Source of the DNA: Priestia aryabhattai
Lineage (GTDB): Bacteria; Bacillota; Bacilli; Bacillales; Bacillaceae_H
Direction of reading: 5' to 3'
Assembly: GCF_023715685.1 (NCBI RefSeq)
Contig: NZ_JAMBOQ010000010.1
Location: 1 to 62,757 of the forward strand
Length of the DNA stretch: 62,757 nucleotides
The position numbers and the translations under genes are program-made. Of the stretch, positions 24,506-33,613 are shown piece after piece. The notes under the pieces were generated by a model. That model was given only the letters and a program-made list of their open reading frames with translations. It made no database searches and had not been told where the DNA came from. Position 1 is the stretch's first letter, and the number at the start of each line of letters is the position of its first letter.

Positions 24506-25603
24506 TCATAATTCATCATCTGGATAGATCTCTTTTTCATATTGGTCTTCACCAGCTGCTGTAAGTACTAATTTTACATGGTCTGAATCAGGTTCAAACC
24601 TTACCATCTTTTTTTCTTTCCAATAATTAATAGCATTTCTTAATTCATTAGATTGTGAATCAAGACTTTCACTTGGATAGATAAATGAGTATCTAGAATC
24701 TTCATTTATGCAGTATTTATTATTGTACAACTCTATCAATAATTGATTACGATACATAACTCGTAGTTCTATTGTTAATTGCCCTGGATCTAAGTCAAGA
24801 TTTTCGAGGATAGATATACTACGACTATCATTCATCTCCTCATTATTTTCGAAAAAAAGCTTCAAAAGCTCTTCTTTTTCCGCATTGCTCATATCATCTT
24901 TAATTAAATCAGTTAATAATTTTCTAAATAGAATATTGCGCTCATCAGAGTACATTTCTATTTTTTCTAGTTCTTTTAGTCGGTGTAACATTTCTTTGTC
25001 TAATTTGTCGGTATTAAAATCAAAATTCCTCGAAATTGCAGAATATGCCATCTCATAACTTTGACAATTAATCACTACGTTTTTCCATATTAACAACAAG
25101 CAAGCATATCGAATGGCTACAGCAGTCTCTGCATATTCATTCTTCTCTGCAAGCTTAATGTATTCCTCTAGAATTATGTGAAGCAAGGTTATTTCATCTA
25201 CATCTGCAGAAAATCCACTATTATCATCAAAATACTTGTTCCGTATTATTTTTCTATATGCTGTGTGTATTTCTGAGTTTATATGTATCATATTTTCAGA
25301 AATTGTTTCTAAAATACTCTTTTTTATCTCCCTTGGATTTGTGCTAGCTTTAAGATCATGTCCTTTTTTAAAATCGGTCTCTATTGAAAAATAGTCATAA
25401 ACTTCTGGTACTATTTTGTCATAAAATTCTTTAAATGTTTCTTTAAGCTTATTTTCTCTTTCTCGTTCTCTAGTTAAATTATTATTTAACCATTGTGTGA
25501 ACCAAGCTGCAACAAGTGCAGTGGCAAGAGTTTGAAACCATTTCGTATGTATTATAGCTAATCCTAATATCTTGTTACTGACAAAAAAGGTAAGTACGCT
25601 CAT
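24506..25603 (-). CDS. Membrane-anchored orphan protein
   Basis: Protein of 365 residues. One or two N-terminal hydrophobic segments (MSVLTFFVSNKILGLAII, FQTLATALVAAWFTQWL) are followed by a charged RERERENKLKETF coiled-coil hinge and a long helical cytoplasmic part. The last 70 residues (ELRNAINYWKEKKMVRFEPD, HVKLVLTAAGEDQYEKE) resemble a winged-helix tail. GGGAGA precedes ATG 25603. Family not recognised. A TM anchor plus helical cytoplasmic domain on a mobile region fits many defence or exclusion proteins, but this is speculation. Confidence 0.6.
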   Translation of the reverse strand: MSVLTFFVSNKILGLAIIHTKWFQTLATALVAAWFTQWLNNNLTRERERENKLKETFKEFYDKIVPEVYDYFSIETDFKKGHDLKASTNPREIKKSILETISENMIHINSEIHTAYRKIIRNKYFDDNSGFSADVDEITLLHIILEEYIKLAEKNEYAETAVAIRYACLLLIWKNVVINCQSYEMAYSAISRNFDFNTDKLDKEMLHRLKELEKIEMYSDERNILFRKLLTDLIKDDMSNAEKEELLKLFFENNEEMNDSRSISILENLDLDPGQLTIELRVMYRNQLLIELYNNKYCINEDSRYSFIYPSESLDSQSNELRNAINYWKEKKMVRFEPDSDHVKLVLTAAGEDQYEKEIYPDDEL

Positions 25604-25729
25604 ATAAAAATCTCCCTTAAATAATTTAAGATTAAATTTTACATCTCTTTTTGATATTCACGTAGATAATTTAGGTTGAAAAGAGATTAACTGGAAGTAG
25701 TTAATATCCTGTACTTTCTTTTCTTATAA

Positions 25730-26330
25730 TTAATAATTCACTTTTCTTTTTGCCTCATGCTGCTTAATAGGATTCTTATATTTCTCCATAAGTTCGTGAA
25801 TACTGGCTACTTGTATAATTCGGATATGATCAGAAGACACAGCATAACGAATAGGCGTAATAAAAATAACGGAAGGAAAAACAGCTACCCGATCTTCTGG
25901 CTACCAATGCAAGGATCTCCATTCATCTGAAAAGAAAAACTCCTCATATAAACTAATTTTGGCCCGCATTCTCTGATCTGAGTACTGATTTCGTTGAATT
26001 TCAATCCAGAAGGGAGAGGCTTTGAAGATACAAAAAAGGTCTGGTTCAATGCCTCCTTTTCATCCAGTCGGCTTATCTTCGACAGTGACGTGTTTAGGTA
26101 TGCTATACGTACACATTTGTTTATAAGCATCTAAGATTGAAAGGAAATGGAGTATTTTTTGCGAGTCCTTGTTAATCTTCGCATCTACAGGCAAATAGAC
26201 GTTCCGAGAATACTGCTGTTTGCGTTCAATTAACCCTAATCGATATAAACACGTACCATAAAATGAAGCTATTACATGCATTAATAGACAATTTATGCTG
26301 TTTAAAGAACCGTTATATAAATCAATTCCG
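25730..26330 (-). pseudogene. Decayed second copy of the replication-relaxation gene
   Basis: Matches 27693-28388 over most of its length at roughly 80 per cent by eye (for example ATTCATGAATAC-like and GGATCTCCATTCATCTGAAA blocks). It has several frameshifts and an in-frame stop. The 5' end is lost where the HNH gene begins at about 26330, and the tail has diverged. It is a paralogous duplication, now broken. Confidence 0.8.
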
Positions 26331-26340
26331 AATGAAACAA

Positions 26341-27231
26341 TTAGGAATTGGTTTTGTTTTTGTATTTATTATGGTATTGCCAATTTCCAGAACATTTCCT
26401 GTTGCAAAATTTATGATTTTTATTTCTTTGTCGGAATTCCTTCCCGCAATATTCGCAAGTCTTTGTAAATTTTTTTATTTCTTTAATTGTATGATCCCAC
26501 GGTTGACCCGTACCTTGATACAATTCTTCTAAGGTAATAATACTATTATTTCCCTTTGAATTGTTTTCAAAAGCAGTTATCAGTCTAAGATTAAATGGAT
26601 GTGACAGGATCGGAGCTGGAACCCCATTTATATATCCATCGTGAACCGAATACTTATGATCGTATTCCATACCATCAGGACGATCGGTTCCGTAGAGTTT
26701 GTCAACAATTCTTGCACAAGCACGTTTATATTCTTTGTAACTCTTTAAATGAGCAGTTTCGTATCGTAAGTGAGCCTCTTCTGCTTTCCTTTTATTTGCT
26801 TCCTTTAATCTTGCTATTTGTTTTTTATTTTGAGGAGAGTCTTTGTCCTTCCACCTCTCCCTACTTGCTCTACTATTCTTCAATTTCAAATGGCTTTCAA
26901 GATTGGACAGTTTGATTCCAGAATCTTTAAGTATCCTTCTAATGGTTTTAGAACTTACTCCAAAATACTCAGCTACTTGATAAGCCAACAATCCTTTATT
27001 TATCTTTTCCATAATCATTTCAGCTGTTAGAGAAAAACCTAATTCTCTTTCGAAAGTGCTCTTTCTTGCCTCTGTAAGCGAACGAATAGGAATATTATAG
27101 TCTTTTAAACGATTTGTGACTTTAGTACGGCTACAATTATAAATTTTACTAATTTTCTCCATACTTAGTTTTTGATTTATATAAAGTTCGATTAGTTCTT
27201 CCTTTGGAATATGAGACTTTTCATGTGCCAT
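26341..27231 (-). CDS. HNH-type endonuclease with HTH repeats and a zinc finger
   Basis: Protein of 296 residues. Two N-terminal HTH units are visible: LYINQKLSMEKISKIYNCSR and INKGLLAYQVAEYFGVSSKT. Then comes a charged helix, a His-Me finger part (EYDHKYSVHDGYINGVPAPI, LSHPFNLRLI, ENNSKGN), and a C-terminal zinc motif CEYCGKEFRQRNKNHKFCNR with a following Lys-Cys. This is a phage-type homing or nicking endonuclease layout. GGGGGGAT precedes ATG 27231. It lies directly against the broken end of the replication-relaxation copy, so it may have entered by homing. Confidence 0.8.
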   Translation of the reverse strand: MAHEKSHIPKEELIELYINQKLSMEKISKIYNCSRTKVTNRLKDYNIPIRSLTEARKSTFERELGFSLTAEMIMEKINKGLLAYQVAEYFGVSSKTIRRILKDSGIKLSNLESHLKLKNSRASRERWKDKDSPQNKKQIARLKEANKRKAEEAHLRYETAHLKSYKEYKRACARIVDKLYGTDRPDGMEYDHKYSVHDGYINGVPAPILSHPFNLRLITAFENNSKGNNSIITLEELYQGTGQPWDHTIKEIKKFTKTCEYCGKEFRQRNKNHKFCNRKCSGNWQYHNKYKNKTNS

Positions 27232-27640
27232 AATGATCCCCCCTACTATAATTTTACAGCATATTTATTAATGGGGGAATACTGGTAAAACCTAAAAATT
27301 TAGACTAGATCAATAGAGATTGTTGTATCTTGTATTGTGCCCCTTTAGTACAATAGGAAAAGTAATAACACCAGTTTACATAAACACCCCTAAAGGAACC
27401 AAGCAAGCAAAAGAACCCTTACAGGAAAAGGGTTCTCTCGTGGGTGCCTTTAATCGGATATGCAGCATTTTATACACCTTTGATATGACGGTGATCTCTC
27501 CAGGTGTGTGTGAAGAAAAGGCGTATAAAAATACTACCTTTTATACATATGTCGATTCCTCCAAAAATAGCCATTATGGCAAGAATATGCTATTGTTTAC
27601 ATGCGGTTATATTTTGGTACTTTATAATTAGCAATCCTAT
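27232..27640. other. Gene-free stretch
   Basis: No gene that I can support. The 103-codon plus ORF at 27320-27631 lacks a ribosome binding site and contains a hairpin (AGAACCCTTACAGG...GGGTTCT), so I do not call it. Confidence 0.4.
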
Positions 27641-27679
27641 AAAAAGCTATCTCGACTGCTAATGCCGAGATAGCTTTTT
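27641..27679. terminator. Bidirectional terminator
   Basis: AAAAAGCTATCTCG / CGAGATAGCTTTTT, downstream of the replication-relaxation gene. Confidence 0.9.
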
Positions 27680-27692
27680 ATGTTCTTTACCA

Positions 27693-28388
27693 TTATGTGA
27701 GATTAATTTTAATTCCACTAGAAGAAGCCGAGGATCTTGGTCTTCCATCTCTTTGCTGCTTCCCCGCATTTTTATATTTTTCCATTAATTCATGAATACT
27801 TGATACCTGTATAATGCGAATATGTTCTGAAGACACGGCATAACGAACAGGTGTAATCAGAATAACAGAAGGAAAGATGGCTGCTCGATCTTCTGGCTGC
27901 CAATATAAGGATCTCCATTCATCTGAAAGGAAAAACTCCTCATAGAGGTTAATCTTCGCTTGCATTTTCTGTTCGGAATACTGATTGCGTTGTACTTCAA
28001 TCCAAAAAGGAGATCCTTTAAAAATACAAAACAGATCCGGTTCAATCCCCCCTTTTCGTCCGGTGGGCTTATCTTCTACAATGACATTCTTAGGTATAGT
28101 ATATGAACACATTTGTTTATAGACATCCAAGATAGAAAGGAAATGTAATATTTTTTGAGAGTTCTTTTTAATTTTGGCATCTATAGGCAAATAGACAGTC
28201 GGAGAATACTGCTGTGTACGTTCAATTAGCCCTAATCGATATAAACGTACCATCACACTATTACATGCATTTACGGGTGATTTAAGCTGTTTAAAGAATA
28301 GGTCAACTAATGAGTCTCGATCCACGGCTCTAAATTGATTAATAAACGCTATGATGTCTTTATCACGTTGAGATAAACGGCAACTCAT
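27693..28388 (-). CDS. Replication-relaxation family protein
   Basis: Protein of 231 residues. The N-terminal winged helix (LSQRDKDIIAFINQFRAVDR, VMVRLYRLGLIERTQQYSP) is followed by a nuclease-like core with GGIEPDLFCIFKGSPFWIEV and QRNQYSEQKMQAKINLYEEF, a D-x-E-x-Q pattern like restriction-fold enzymes. These proteins are found beside FtsK-type translocases on conjugative and integrative elements of Gram-positives and are proposed to process the transfer origin. Its ATG overlaps the end of the FtsK-like gene, indicating translational coupling. Confidence 0.8.
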   Translation of the reverse strand: MSCRLSQRDKDIIAFINQFRAVDRDSLVDLFFKQLKSPVNACNSVMVRLYRLGLIERTQQYSPTVYLPIDAKIKKNSQKILHFLSILDVYKQMCSYTIPKNVIVEDKPTGRKGGIEPDLFCIFKGSPFWIEVQRNQYSEQKMQAKINLYEEFFLSDEWRSLYWQPEDRAAIFPSVILITPVRYAVSSEHIRIIQVSSIHELMEKYKNAGKQQRDGRPRSSASSSGIKINLT

Positions 28389-29517
28389 CGCTGCTCCTCC
28401 TTCTCTAATAACCCAAAGATGGATTGTGGTGCAACTTCTATATCCGGCTCTGGATCATGTATCAACGCCTTATAAGGAGAAAGTATTTCCTTACAAGCTC
28501 CTTCATCTAAGAAAAAGGCTTGAAACTCTTTGACCTCATCAATCTTAATTTTCATCCGTCCCCTAGCTGCGGCATCGATTTCTTCTGCGCCAATTACTCC
28601 GGCTACTTTCGCATTTATCGCATCAGCCTGCCTGCCAGAGATCCGAACCCGTAAGTTTGCTTTGAGCGCTGAATTCAACAAATCAGCATCTGGACGCTGC
28701 ATCGCAATAATCGTATGAACGCCTAGTGCACGACCTTGGCTGGCAAACTGTTGGGTCATTTCTATAAGCTCCGTTTCTCTCTTCACTATGGACATTTCAT
28801 CAATTACCACAACGATACGAGGCAGCTTAAAAGGTAGCCTCCTAATATGTGTGACCCCATGTTCTAACAATAGATCGCCTCTTCGATACATTTCAGCTCG
28901 TAGTAATGCAAAAGGCTTTCGCATGTCTTTGGCTTCAAAACAAAGCGCATCCACATGCTCAATTCCATGAAATAATCCTAAATCAGCACGCTTCAGATCC
29001 ACTAACACTAAGCGCAGCTCTTCAGGTGAGGTATACTTTATCCAAGTCGTGAGGTTGACACGCATCAGACTGCTTTTTCCTGCGCCAATTTCGCCCGAAA
29101 TCAGTACGTTTCTAAATTCGCAAAATCCCATGAGATAGGGCATCCATAGATATCTTGACCAATGCATACCGGAAGCTCCATTTTCTCTATATGAGGATGA
29201 ATGACTTCATAATTATAATTGAGCATCTTAGGTAGGCTTTTGTGATGAACGGTAATACTAAAGTTCTCTAAGCTGCCATTCACTTCAATATTGCTACCTA
29301 ATACTTGCCGTAAGGCCCATCTCTTTTTGTTTAAGAGTTCAGGATCAATGCCATTCAGTAAGGAAAAAGCATACCGAGTGTAGGTGTGCTGATAATCGAT
29401 CTGATGGATCTTTGGAAATTGATATAAGGTACGATCTCCACGCTTTGTGGCCCTATAAATTTCTGCCGTACGAAACGCTTTAATAAGCTTTCCACGCAAT
29501 TTTAGTTTTTCAAACAT
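28385..29517 (-). pseudogene. FtsK/SpoIIIE-type DNA translocase, frameshifted
   Basis: The two overlapping frames form one gene. 29101-29517 gives the N-terminal part ending VCIGQDIYGCPISWDFAN. 28385-29167 continues with FRNVLISGEIGAGKSSLMRV (Walker A), IVVVIDEMSIV (Walker B) and SQGRALGVHTIIAMQRPDAD. A single base missing in the GCGAATTTAG run near 29115-29120 (GCG AAA TTT or similar expected) breaks the frame. The intact product, about 375 residues, would be the coupling or pumping ATPase of the element. Unless the shift is a sequencing error, transfer is disabled. Confidence 0.8.
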
Positions 29518-29529
29518 CTAAAACCCTCC

Positions 29530-29829
29530 TCAAAACATAAATGTCGCAAAGAAGTAAAATAAGGCCCCATAAAAGGTGACAGGAAGGATAAACCGCATCA
29601 CTTTTTCAAACTGATCGGCAAGATCTATTACACCCCATCGATTTAATATCTGTTCAATGAAGGCAATTCCTAAAACAATCCCTCCTATGGTAAGAATGGT
29701 GGGATCAAGCATGGCAACTGGACTAAAAGGAACAAAGGAATAAGCAGCAATAGGACGAGGTTTCATCGAGTAAGTTGAAGAAGGGTTATAAAAGAAGCTT
29801 CGAAAGTCAAACCATTTTGTTTTTCTCAT
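29530..29829 (-). CDS. Small membrane protein of the translocase operon
   Basis: About 99 residues from ATG 29829 (AGTAGG upstream; an earlier ATG at 29871 is possible). One or two hydrophobic segments: MLDPTILTIGGIVLGIAFIE and FILPVTFYGALFYFFATFMF. It lies 12 bp before the FtsK-like gene and is probably an accessory membrane part of the transfer apparatus. Family not recognised. Confidence 0.6.
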   Translation of the reverse strand: MRKTKWFDFRSFFYNPSSTYSMKPRPIAAYSFVPFSPVAMLDPTILTIGGIVLGIAFIEQILNRWGVIDLADQFEKVMRFILPVTFYGALFYFFATFMF

Positions 29830-29982
29830 GTTGGTACCTACTTTCATTCTTTTTATTTTTTCGCCTTTCATGTCTCAGTTATTTCAGCTCAACACATCCG
29901 GTCGCCCCCTTCGCCTCTTCGGCTCAGCTCCCTTACAGATTCCATGAAGAGCGTTACTAAACGTATAAAGCTTGTATTAATG

Positions 29983-29996
29983 CGGTAACGTTACCG
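29983..29996. promoter_or_regulatory. Perfect 14-bp palindrome
   Basis: CGGTAACGTTACCG, about 150 bp upstream of the translocase operon. Candidate operator. Confidence 0.45.
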
Positions 29997-30047
29997 GAAT
30001 AGATACTATTTAGGGAATGGAGCTATGATTCTTTAGATACTATGTAG

Positions 30048-30106
30048 CTACTGCAGTAAGTTTGCCTGTCCATTCCAAAAATAAAAAAGAACCCTTACTG
30101 CAGTAG
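30048..30106. repeat. Inverted pair of palindromic boxes
   Basis: CTACTGCAGTAAG at 30048-30060 and CTTACTGCAGTAG at 30094-30106, each holding the palindrome TACTGCAGTA. It lies upstream of the translocase operon, a plausible origin-of-transfer or operator region. The rest of 29830-30238 has no gene. Confidence 0.5.
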
Positions 30107-30238
30107 GGGATCGGTAGATGGTGATATAAGAAGTGCTGAGTTTTTATATGCTGTAGCTATCTTTTTCAAGAAATCGATAAGAAACTGCATGATATCGTCC
30201 TTACATATTCAGCGCACAATTTTATTTTTTGTGTACCT

Positions 30239-30299
30239 AATAAAATAAGTGCAAGGCTCTGTATCTTTCCTCTGCAGAGCTCTGCACTTTTATTTTATT
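30239..30299. terminator. Bidirectional terminator downstream of the ABC permease gene
   Basis: AATAAAATAAGTGCA ... GCTCTG / CAGAGC ... TGCACTTTTATTTTATT. It closes the lanthipeptide locus on this side. Confidence 0.85.
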
Positions 30300-30371
30300 A
30301 TAATGTTAAGTTAATCTTATATTTATAATGTATCAGCATAATAAATTGCTAAATTTCAATAGTTAAATACT

Positions 30372-31079
30372 CTATTTATCGAATCTACGCTTTCCATATG
30401 TGTAGAAAGTTATAGCAAGCATTACCAATACCCAAACAACAAGAATTAGGAAATTATTGATGACATCGCTTAGTCCACCATTCTTACTTAACTTTGAAAT
30501 TATCTCATCAAATTGTTCATTAGGTAAAAAACTAATAATTTTTAACAATATTTCATTATTAACAGCACTCTTTATTAAAGAACCAACTCCAAATATCATT
30601 AATACAGGCATGCCTATAATTGTTGTCTCCATTACAGTTCTTGAAAATAGGCCTAATAAAGTTCCAACAGTAATATAAATTATTAAACAAAGGAGAACAT
30701 TTAATGAAAATAAAAATATAGATGGGGTCTCAAATCCACTTAGGAAAACAGAAGCAACGATCACAATAATAGTTACAATTGCTGATAAAGCACTTTTTCC
30801 AATTAAAACTTCTAATGTACTAGCTGGTGACAACAAAAGACCTCTTAGAGTGTTTTTTTCTTTTTCCTCTGCTACCATTGCAGCCTGGACAAAGCATCCC
30901 GAAATTACAAGTGCAAAATTGATTGGAAATGTAATAAAAATACCCCCATCATCATATTTACCTATAATTACAGCAAATATTAACGGAAAAGCTAAAGTGA
31001 AAATAATATATGAGTTTTTTAGAAGGTCTTTCCAATCCTTAAGTAATATCGCGTTTACTCTTTTTAAAGAAAAAGCCAT
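30372..31079 (-). CDS. lanE: LanE-type ABC permease (ABC-2), self-immunity transporter
   Basis: Protein of 235 residues with six hydrophobic segments and the ABC-2 pattern: an N-terminal amphipathic part (LLKDWKDLLKNSYIIFTLAF), then VAEEKEKNTLRGLLLSPAST between helices 2 and 3. Its start overlaps the ATPase gene by one base (ATG/TAA type), so the two are translated together. In lanthipeptide loci such FE(G) transporters expel the mature peptide from the membrane of the producer. No separate LanG is present, so the permease probably works as a homodimer. Confidence 0.85.
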   Translation of the reverse strand: MAFSLKRVNAILLKDWKDLLKNSYIIFTLAFPLIFAVIIGKYDDGGIFITFPINFALVISGCFVQAAMVAEEKEKNTLRGLLLSPASTLEVLIGKSALSAIVTIIVIVASVFLSGFETPSIFLFSLNVLLCLIIYITVGTLLGLFSRTVMETTIIGMPVLMIFGVGSLIKSAVNNEILLKIISFLPNEQFDEIISKLSKNGGLSDVINNFLILVVWVLVMLAITFYTYGKRRFDK

Positions 31080-31924
31080 TATAATTCACTCCCTGTTAAT
31101 TGAACAAAAATATCTCCCAAAGTTGGTTCATTTGAATGTATAGAAAGTAATTCGCCATTAATCATATAATTACTAATTTGTTTTGCACCCTGTTCATCAT
31201 TTTCTACTGTAATCGCTTTTCCACCCTTAAGGATGAGAGAAATAGAACCCTTACTGAATTGTAAACGCAAATTCTGTGGAGTATCTAATAACTTTATTTT
31301 TCCTTGATGTAGAAACGCTACTCTATCGCATAATTCTTCAGCTTCCAGCATATCATGAGTAGTTAAAAAGATAGTGGTACCTTCTTTGTTTAATTTTTTC
31401 AGTCCTTCGTATATATGTTTAGTATTAACTGGATCAAGCGCAGAGGTGGGTTCATCTAAGAATAAAACTTCTGGCTTATGAAGTAGAGCGCGAGCTAACA
31501 CAACGCGTTGTTTCATCCCTTTAGAAAGTTTTTGTACCACTGTCTTTTTCTCTTTCACGAGATTTACATCTTCTAATACTTCATCAATACGTTTCTTATT
31601 TACCCCATATAAGTTACAGTATAAGAGAAGATTATCGTAAATGGAAAGGCGATCATAAAGAGTACTGTTATCAGTTAAGATTCCAACCTTTTTTAAATAA
31701 TCATGATTTTTTTGTGTTTCTAAAGGTAGATTAAAAATATTAACTTCACCTGTGGTACGTAGTAACTGTGAAGTTAATATTTTAATAGTTGTGGTTTTTC
31801 CCGAACCACTTGGCCCTAAAAATCCAAATGTTTCACCTTTCTTAACTTCAAAATTAACATCTTTTAAAACCACTTTATTGCTAAATGCTTTAGTTAAGTT
31901 TCTAACTTCTATTATATTTTCCAT
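31079..31924 (-). CDS. lanF: LanF-type ABC transporter ATPase
   Basis: Protein of 281 residues. Walker A is FLGPSGSGKTTTIKIL, the Q-loop follows, the signature is LSKGMKQRVVLARAL, Walker B is VLFLDEPTSALD, and the switch His is in IFLTTHDM. All catalytic residues are intact, unlike the ATPase half of the neighbouring regulator. I prefer ATG 31924 (AAGGGGA 7 bases upstream) to the GTG at 31930. It forms an operon with the permease for self-protection. Confidence 0.9.
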   Translation of the reverse strand: MENIIEVRNLTKAFSNKVVLKDVNFEVKKGETFGFLGPSGSGKTTTIKILTSQLLRTTGEVNIFNLPLETQKNHDYLKKVGILTDNSTLYDRLSIYDNLLLYCNLYGVNKKRIDEVLEDVNLVKEKKTVVQKLSKGMKQRVVLARALLHKPEVLFLDEPTSALDPVNTKHIYEGLKKLNKEGTTIFLTTHDMLEAEELCDRVAFLHQGKIKLLDTPQNLRLQFSKGSISLILKGGKAITVENDEQGAKQISNYMINGELLSIHSNEPTLGDIFVQLTGSEL

Positions 31925-31978
31925 GCCCACATCCCCTTAGTAAAAATATAAATTAGATTGCCTCACAAAATTGAGTTT

Positions 31979-31994
31979 ACCTACGAACGTAGTT
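31979..31994. promoter_or_regulatory. Small palindrome in the lanFE promoter region
   Basis: CCTACGAACGTAG (CTACG two bases CGTAG), about 60 bp before lanF. Possible site for the adjacent LytTR regulator, although the usual LytTR direct repeats are not clear to me. Confidence 0.3.
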
Positions 31995-32119
31995 ATTTGC
32001 ATCAAAATCCACCTAAAAAGAGTATATATAACGATGAAACGAATCATTTTTAGGCTGGTTGAATCGGCATTTCCCCTAAAGGCGTCAAATATGGGTATAG
32101 ATAATGATTTGAGTCTATG

Positions 32120-33268
32120 TTAAATTCCAATAATTTCTTTGAGTTCACTTAAATTACCTTTTGATAAAGGTATTGAGCTTTTTTTAGAATCATCAAGAAT
32201 TAGACTATAACTATTACGTGTCCAAGTAATTACTTCTCTGACTCTTTGTAAATTAACTATGTAAGAGCGATGGCATCGAAAAAAACCAAATATCTGCAGA
32301 CGCTTGAATAGCTCATTTAGGGTATATGAGCATGGAAATACTTCTCCATTAACATGTAAATTTGAGACTCCTTCGTTACTTTCAATAAATGAAATTTCAG
32401 TTGGATCAAATAAAATAATTTTTTCATTTACTTTTGCAGGAATCTTCTCAAATCGAACTTGCATACTTAAGGGAGATTTTTCTTTTTTCAATGAACCATC
32501 TAACTGGAATTCCTGTTTAGATGGCCCATTTTCCAAGGTGGTTTGATTATTTTCGAAACATGATTCTGTAGTATTTACTTCCCTTTCAAAATTTTTGATT
32601 ATTAATTTTTGATTATCCTCGGAATTTTCATCTACAACTTCAATCTTTTTTAAACCATTTCTCTCTAAGGTATACACATTATTAGTTAAGGTAATAGCAT
32701 TTTCGAAGTAATTAGTTATTATTAGAATAGCAATATCTTTTTTTCTTAATTCTGCAATCACCCTTTGAATAATTATTTTACTTTCTATATCTACATTTTG
32801 ATTAGGCTCTTCAAATATGATTAATTCGGGTTGTGGTAAAATAACCCTAGCAACCTGTAGGCGCTTCTTTTCAGAAAAAGTTAAATTTTTAATTTTTACC
32901 TTTTTCTTCTCTATCAGACCCACTTGTTTAAGTAAATAATCAATGTCTGCATCGACTTGGTAAAGTTGACTAAAGAACGTTAGATATTGCTTTAAATTAA
33001 GGCGTTCATAAAATACCTCATCTAAAAAAGCTATTCCAACGTTCTTACAAAGGCTTTTAAAATTAATATTTAAAGGAACACTTTTAAGTAATATCTCACC
33101 ATCTGATATCGATAACTTTCCAATTAACATTTTTATAAATTGATTGCCTAGTTCGTTATTGCACTTAAGCCCAACAATTTCTCCCTTGTTAATTTCTAAA
33201 TCTATATTTTGAAACAAAATGTTATTACCGATACTTTTTTCTAAATTCTTTATACTTAATAACCCCAT
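32120..33268 (-). CDS. lanR: Regulator: degenerate ABC ATPase fused to a LytTR DNA-binding domain
   Basis: Protein of 382 residues. Residues 1-215 follow the ABC ATPase plan, but the key sites are altered. The Walker A position reads GLKCNNELGNQFIKML without the GKS/T, the signature reads LTFSEKKRLQVARVIL, and the Walker B position reads LIIFEEPNQNVD. Residues 285-382 form a LytTR domain (FDPTEISFIESNEGVSNLHV, FRCHRSYIVNLQRVREVITW). The first half therefore probably senses or docks rather than hydrolysing ATP. It lies beside lanFE and is the likely activator of the locus. From memory, ABC-LytTR fusions do occur in Bacillus bacteriocin loci. Confidence 0.85.
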   Translation of the reverse strand: MGLLSIKNLEKSIGNNILFQNIDLEINKGEIVGLKCNNELGNQFIKMLIGKLSISDGEILLKSVPLNINFKSLCKNVGIAFLDEVFYERLNLKQYLTFFSQLYQVDADIDYLLKQVGLIEKKKVKIKNLTFSEKKRLQVARVILPQPELIIFEEPNQNVDIESKIIIQRVIAELRKKDIAILIITNYFENAITLTNNVYTLERNGLKKIEVVDENSEDNQKLIIKNFEREVNTTESCFENNQTTLENGPSKQEFQLDGSLKKEKSPLSMQVRFEKIPAKVNEKIILFDPTEISFIESNEGVSNLHVNGEVFPCSYTLNELFKRLQIFGFFRCHRSYIVNLQRVREVITWTRNSYSLILDDSKKSSIPLSKGNLSELKEIIGI

Positions 33269-33576
33269 TTAACTGACTCCTAACTTAAAATATATATTGT
33301 GTAATTTAAGAAATTATTTATAAATAAGTAATGTTGCTATCTTTATAATTACTCTTAATATCTTAATGTATGTATTTAAAAAAACTTTTTTAAATAATTA
33401 TCCATGTTGAAATCAACATTTCTATGAATATAAGTAAACTGCTTTAACAAGCAATTGTATAAGATAATATAAGAAAATTTTAACATATCATTCATCTTAT
33501 TTTAGGGATTATTATAATAATTTATATAAAATTTAACATTTAATATCTAAATAACAACTTAACTTCATTTCAAATT
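33269..33576. other. AT-rich promoter region of the regulator gene
   Basis: No ORF. About 80 per cent AT by eye. It should contain the promoter of the LytTR regulator gene, but no clear repeats stand out. Confidence 0.4.
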
Positions 33577-33611
33577 AAAAATACACATTTGCTTAGGCAA
33601 ATGTGTATTTT
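33577..33611. terminator. Terminator after lanP
   Basis: AAAATACACATTTGC TTAG GCAAATGTGTATTTT, perfect 15-bp stem reaching the stop of lanP. Confidence 0.9.
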
Positions 33612-33613
33612 AT

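Noticed and set aside
27320..27631. 103-codon plus-strand ORF between the HNH and replication-relaxation genes
   Set aside because: No ribosome binding site, no protein-like pattern, and an internal hairpin.
28385..29517. Programmed frameshifting in the FtsK-like gene
   Set aside because: No slippery heptamer or stimulatory hairpin at the joint; a simple base loss fits better.
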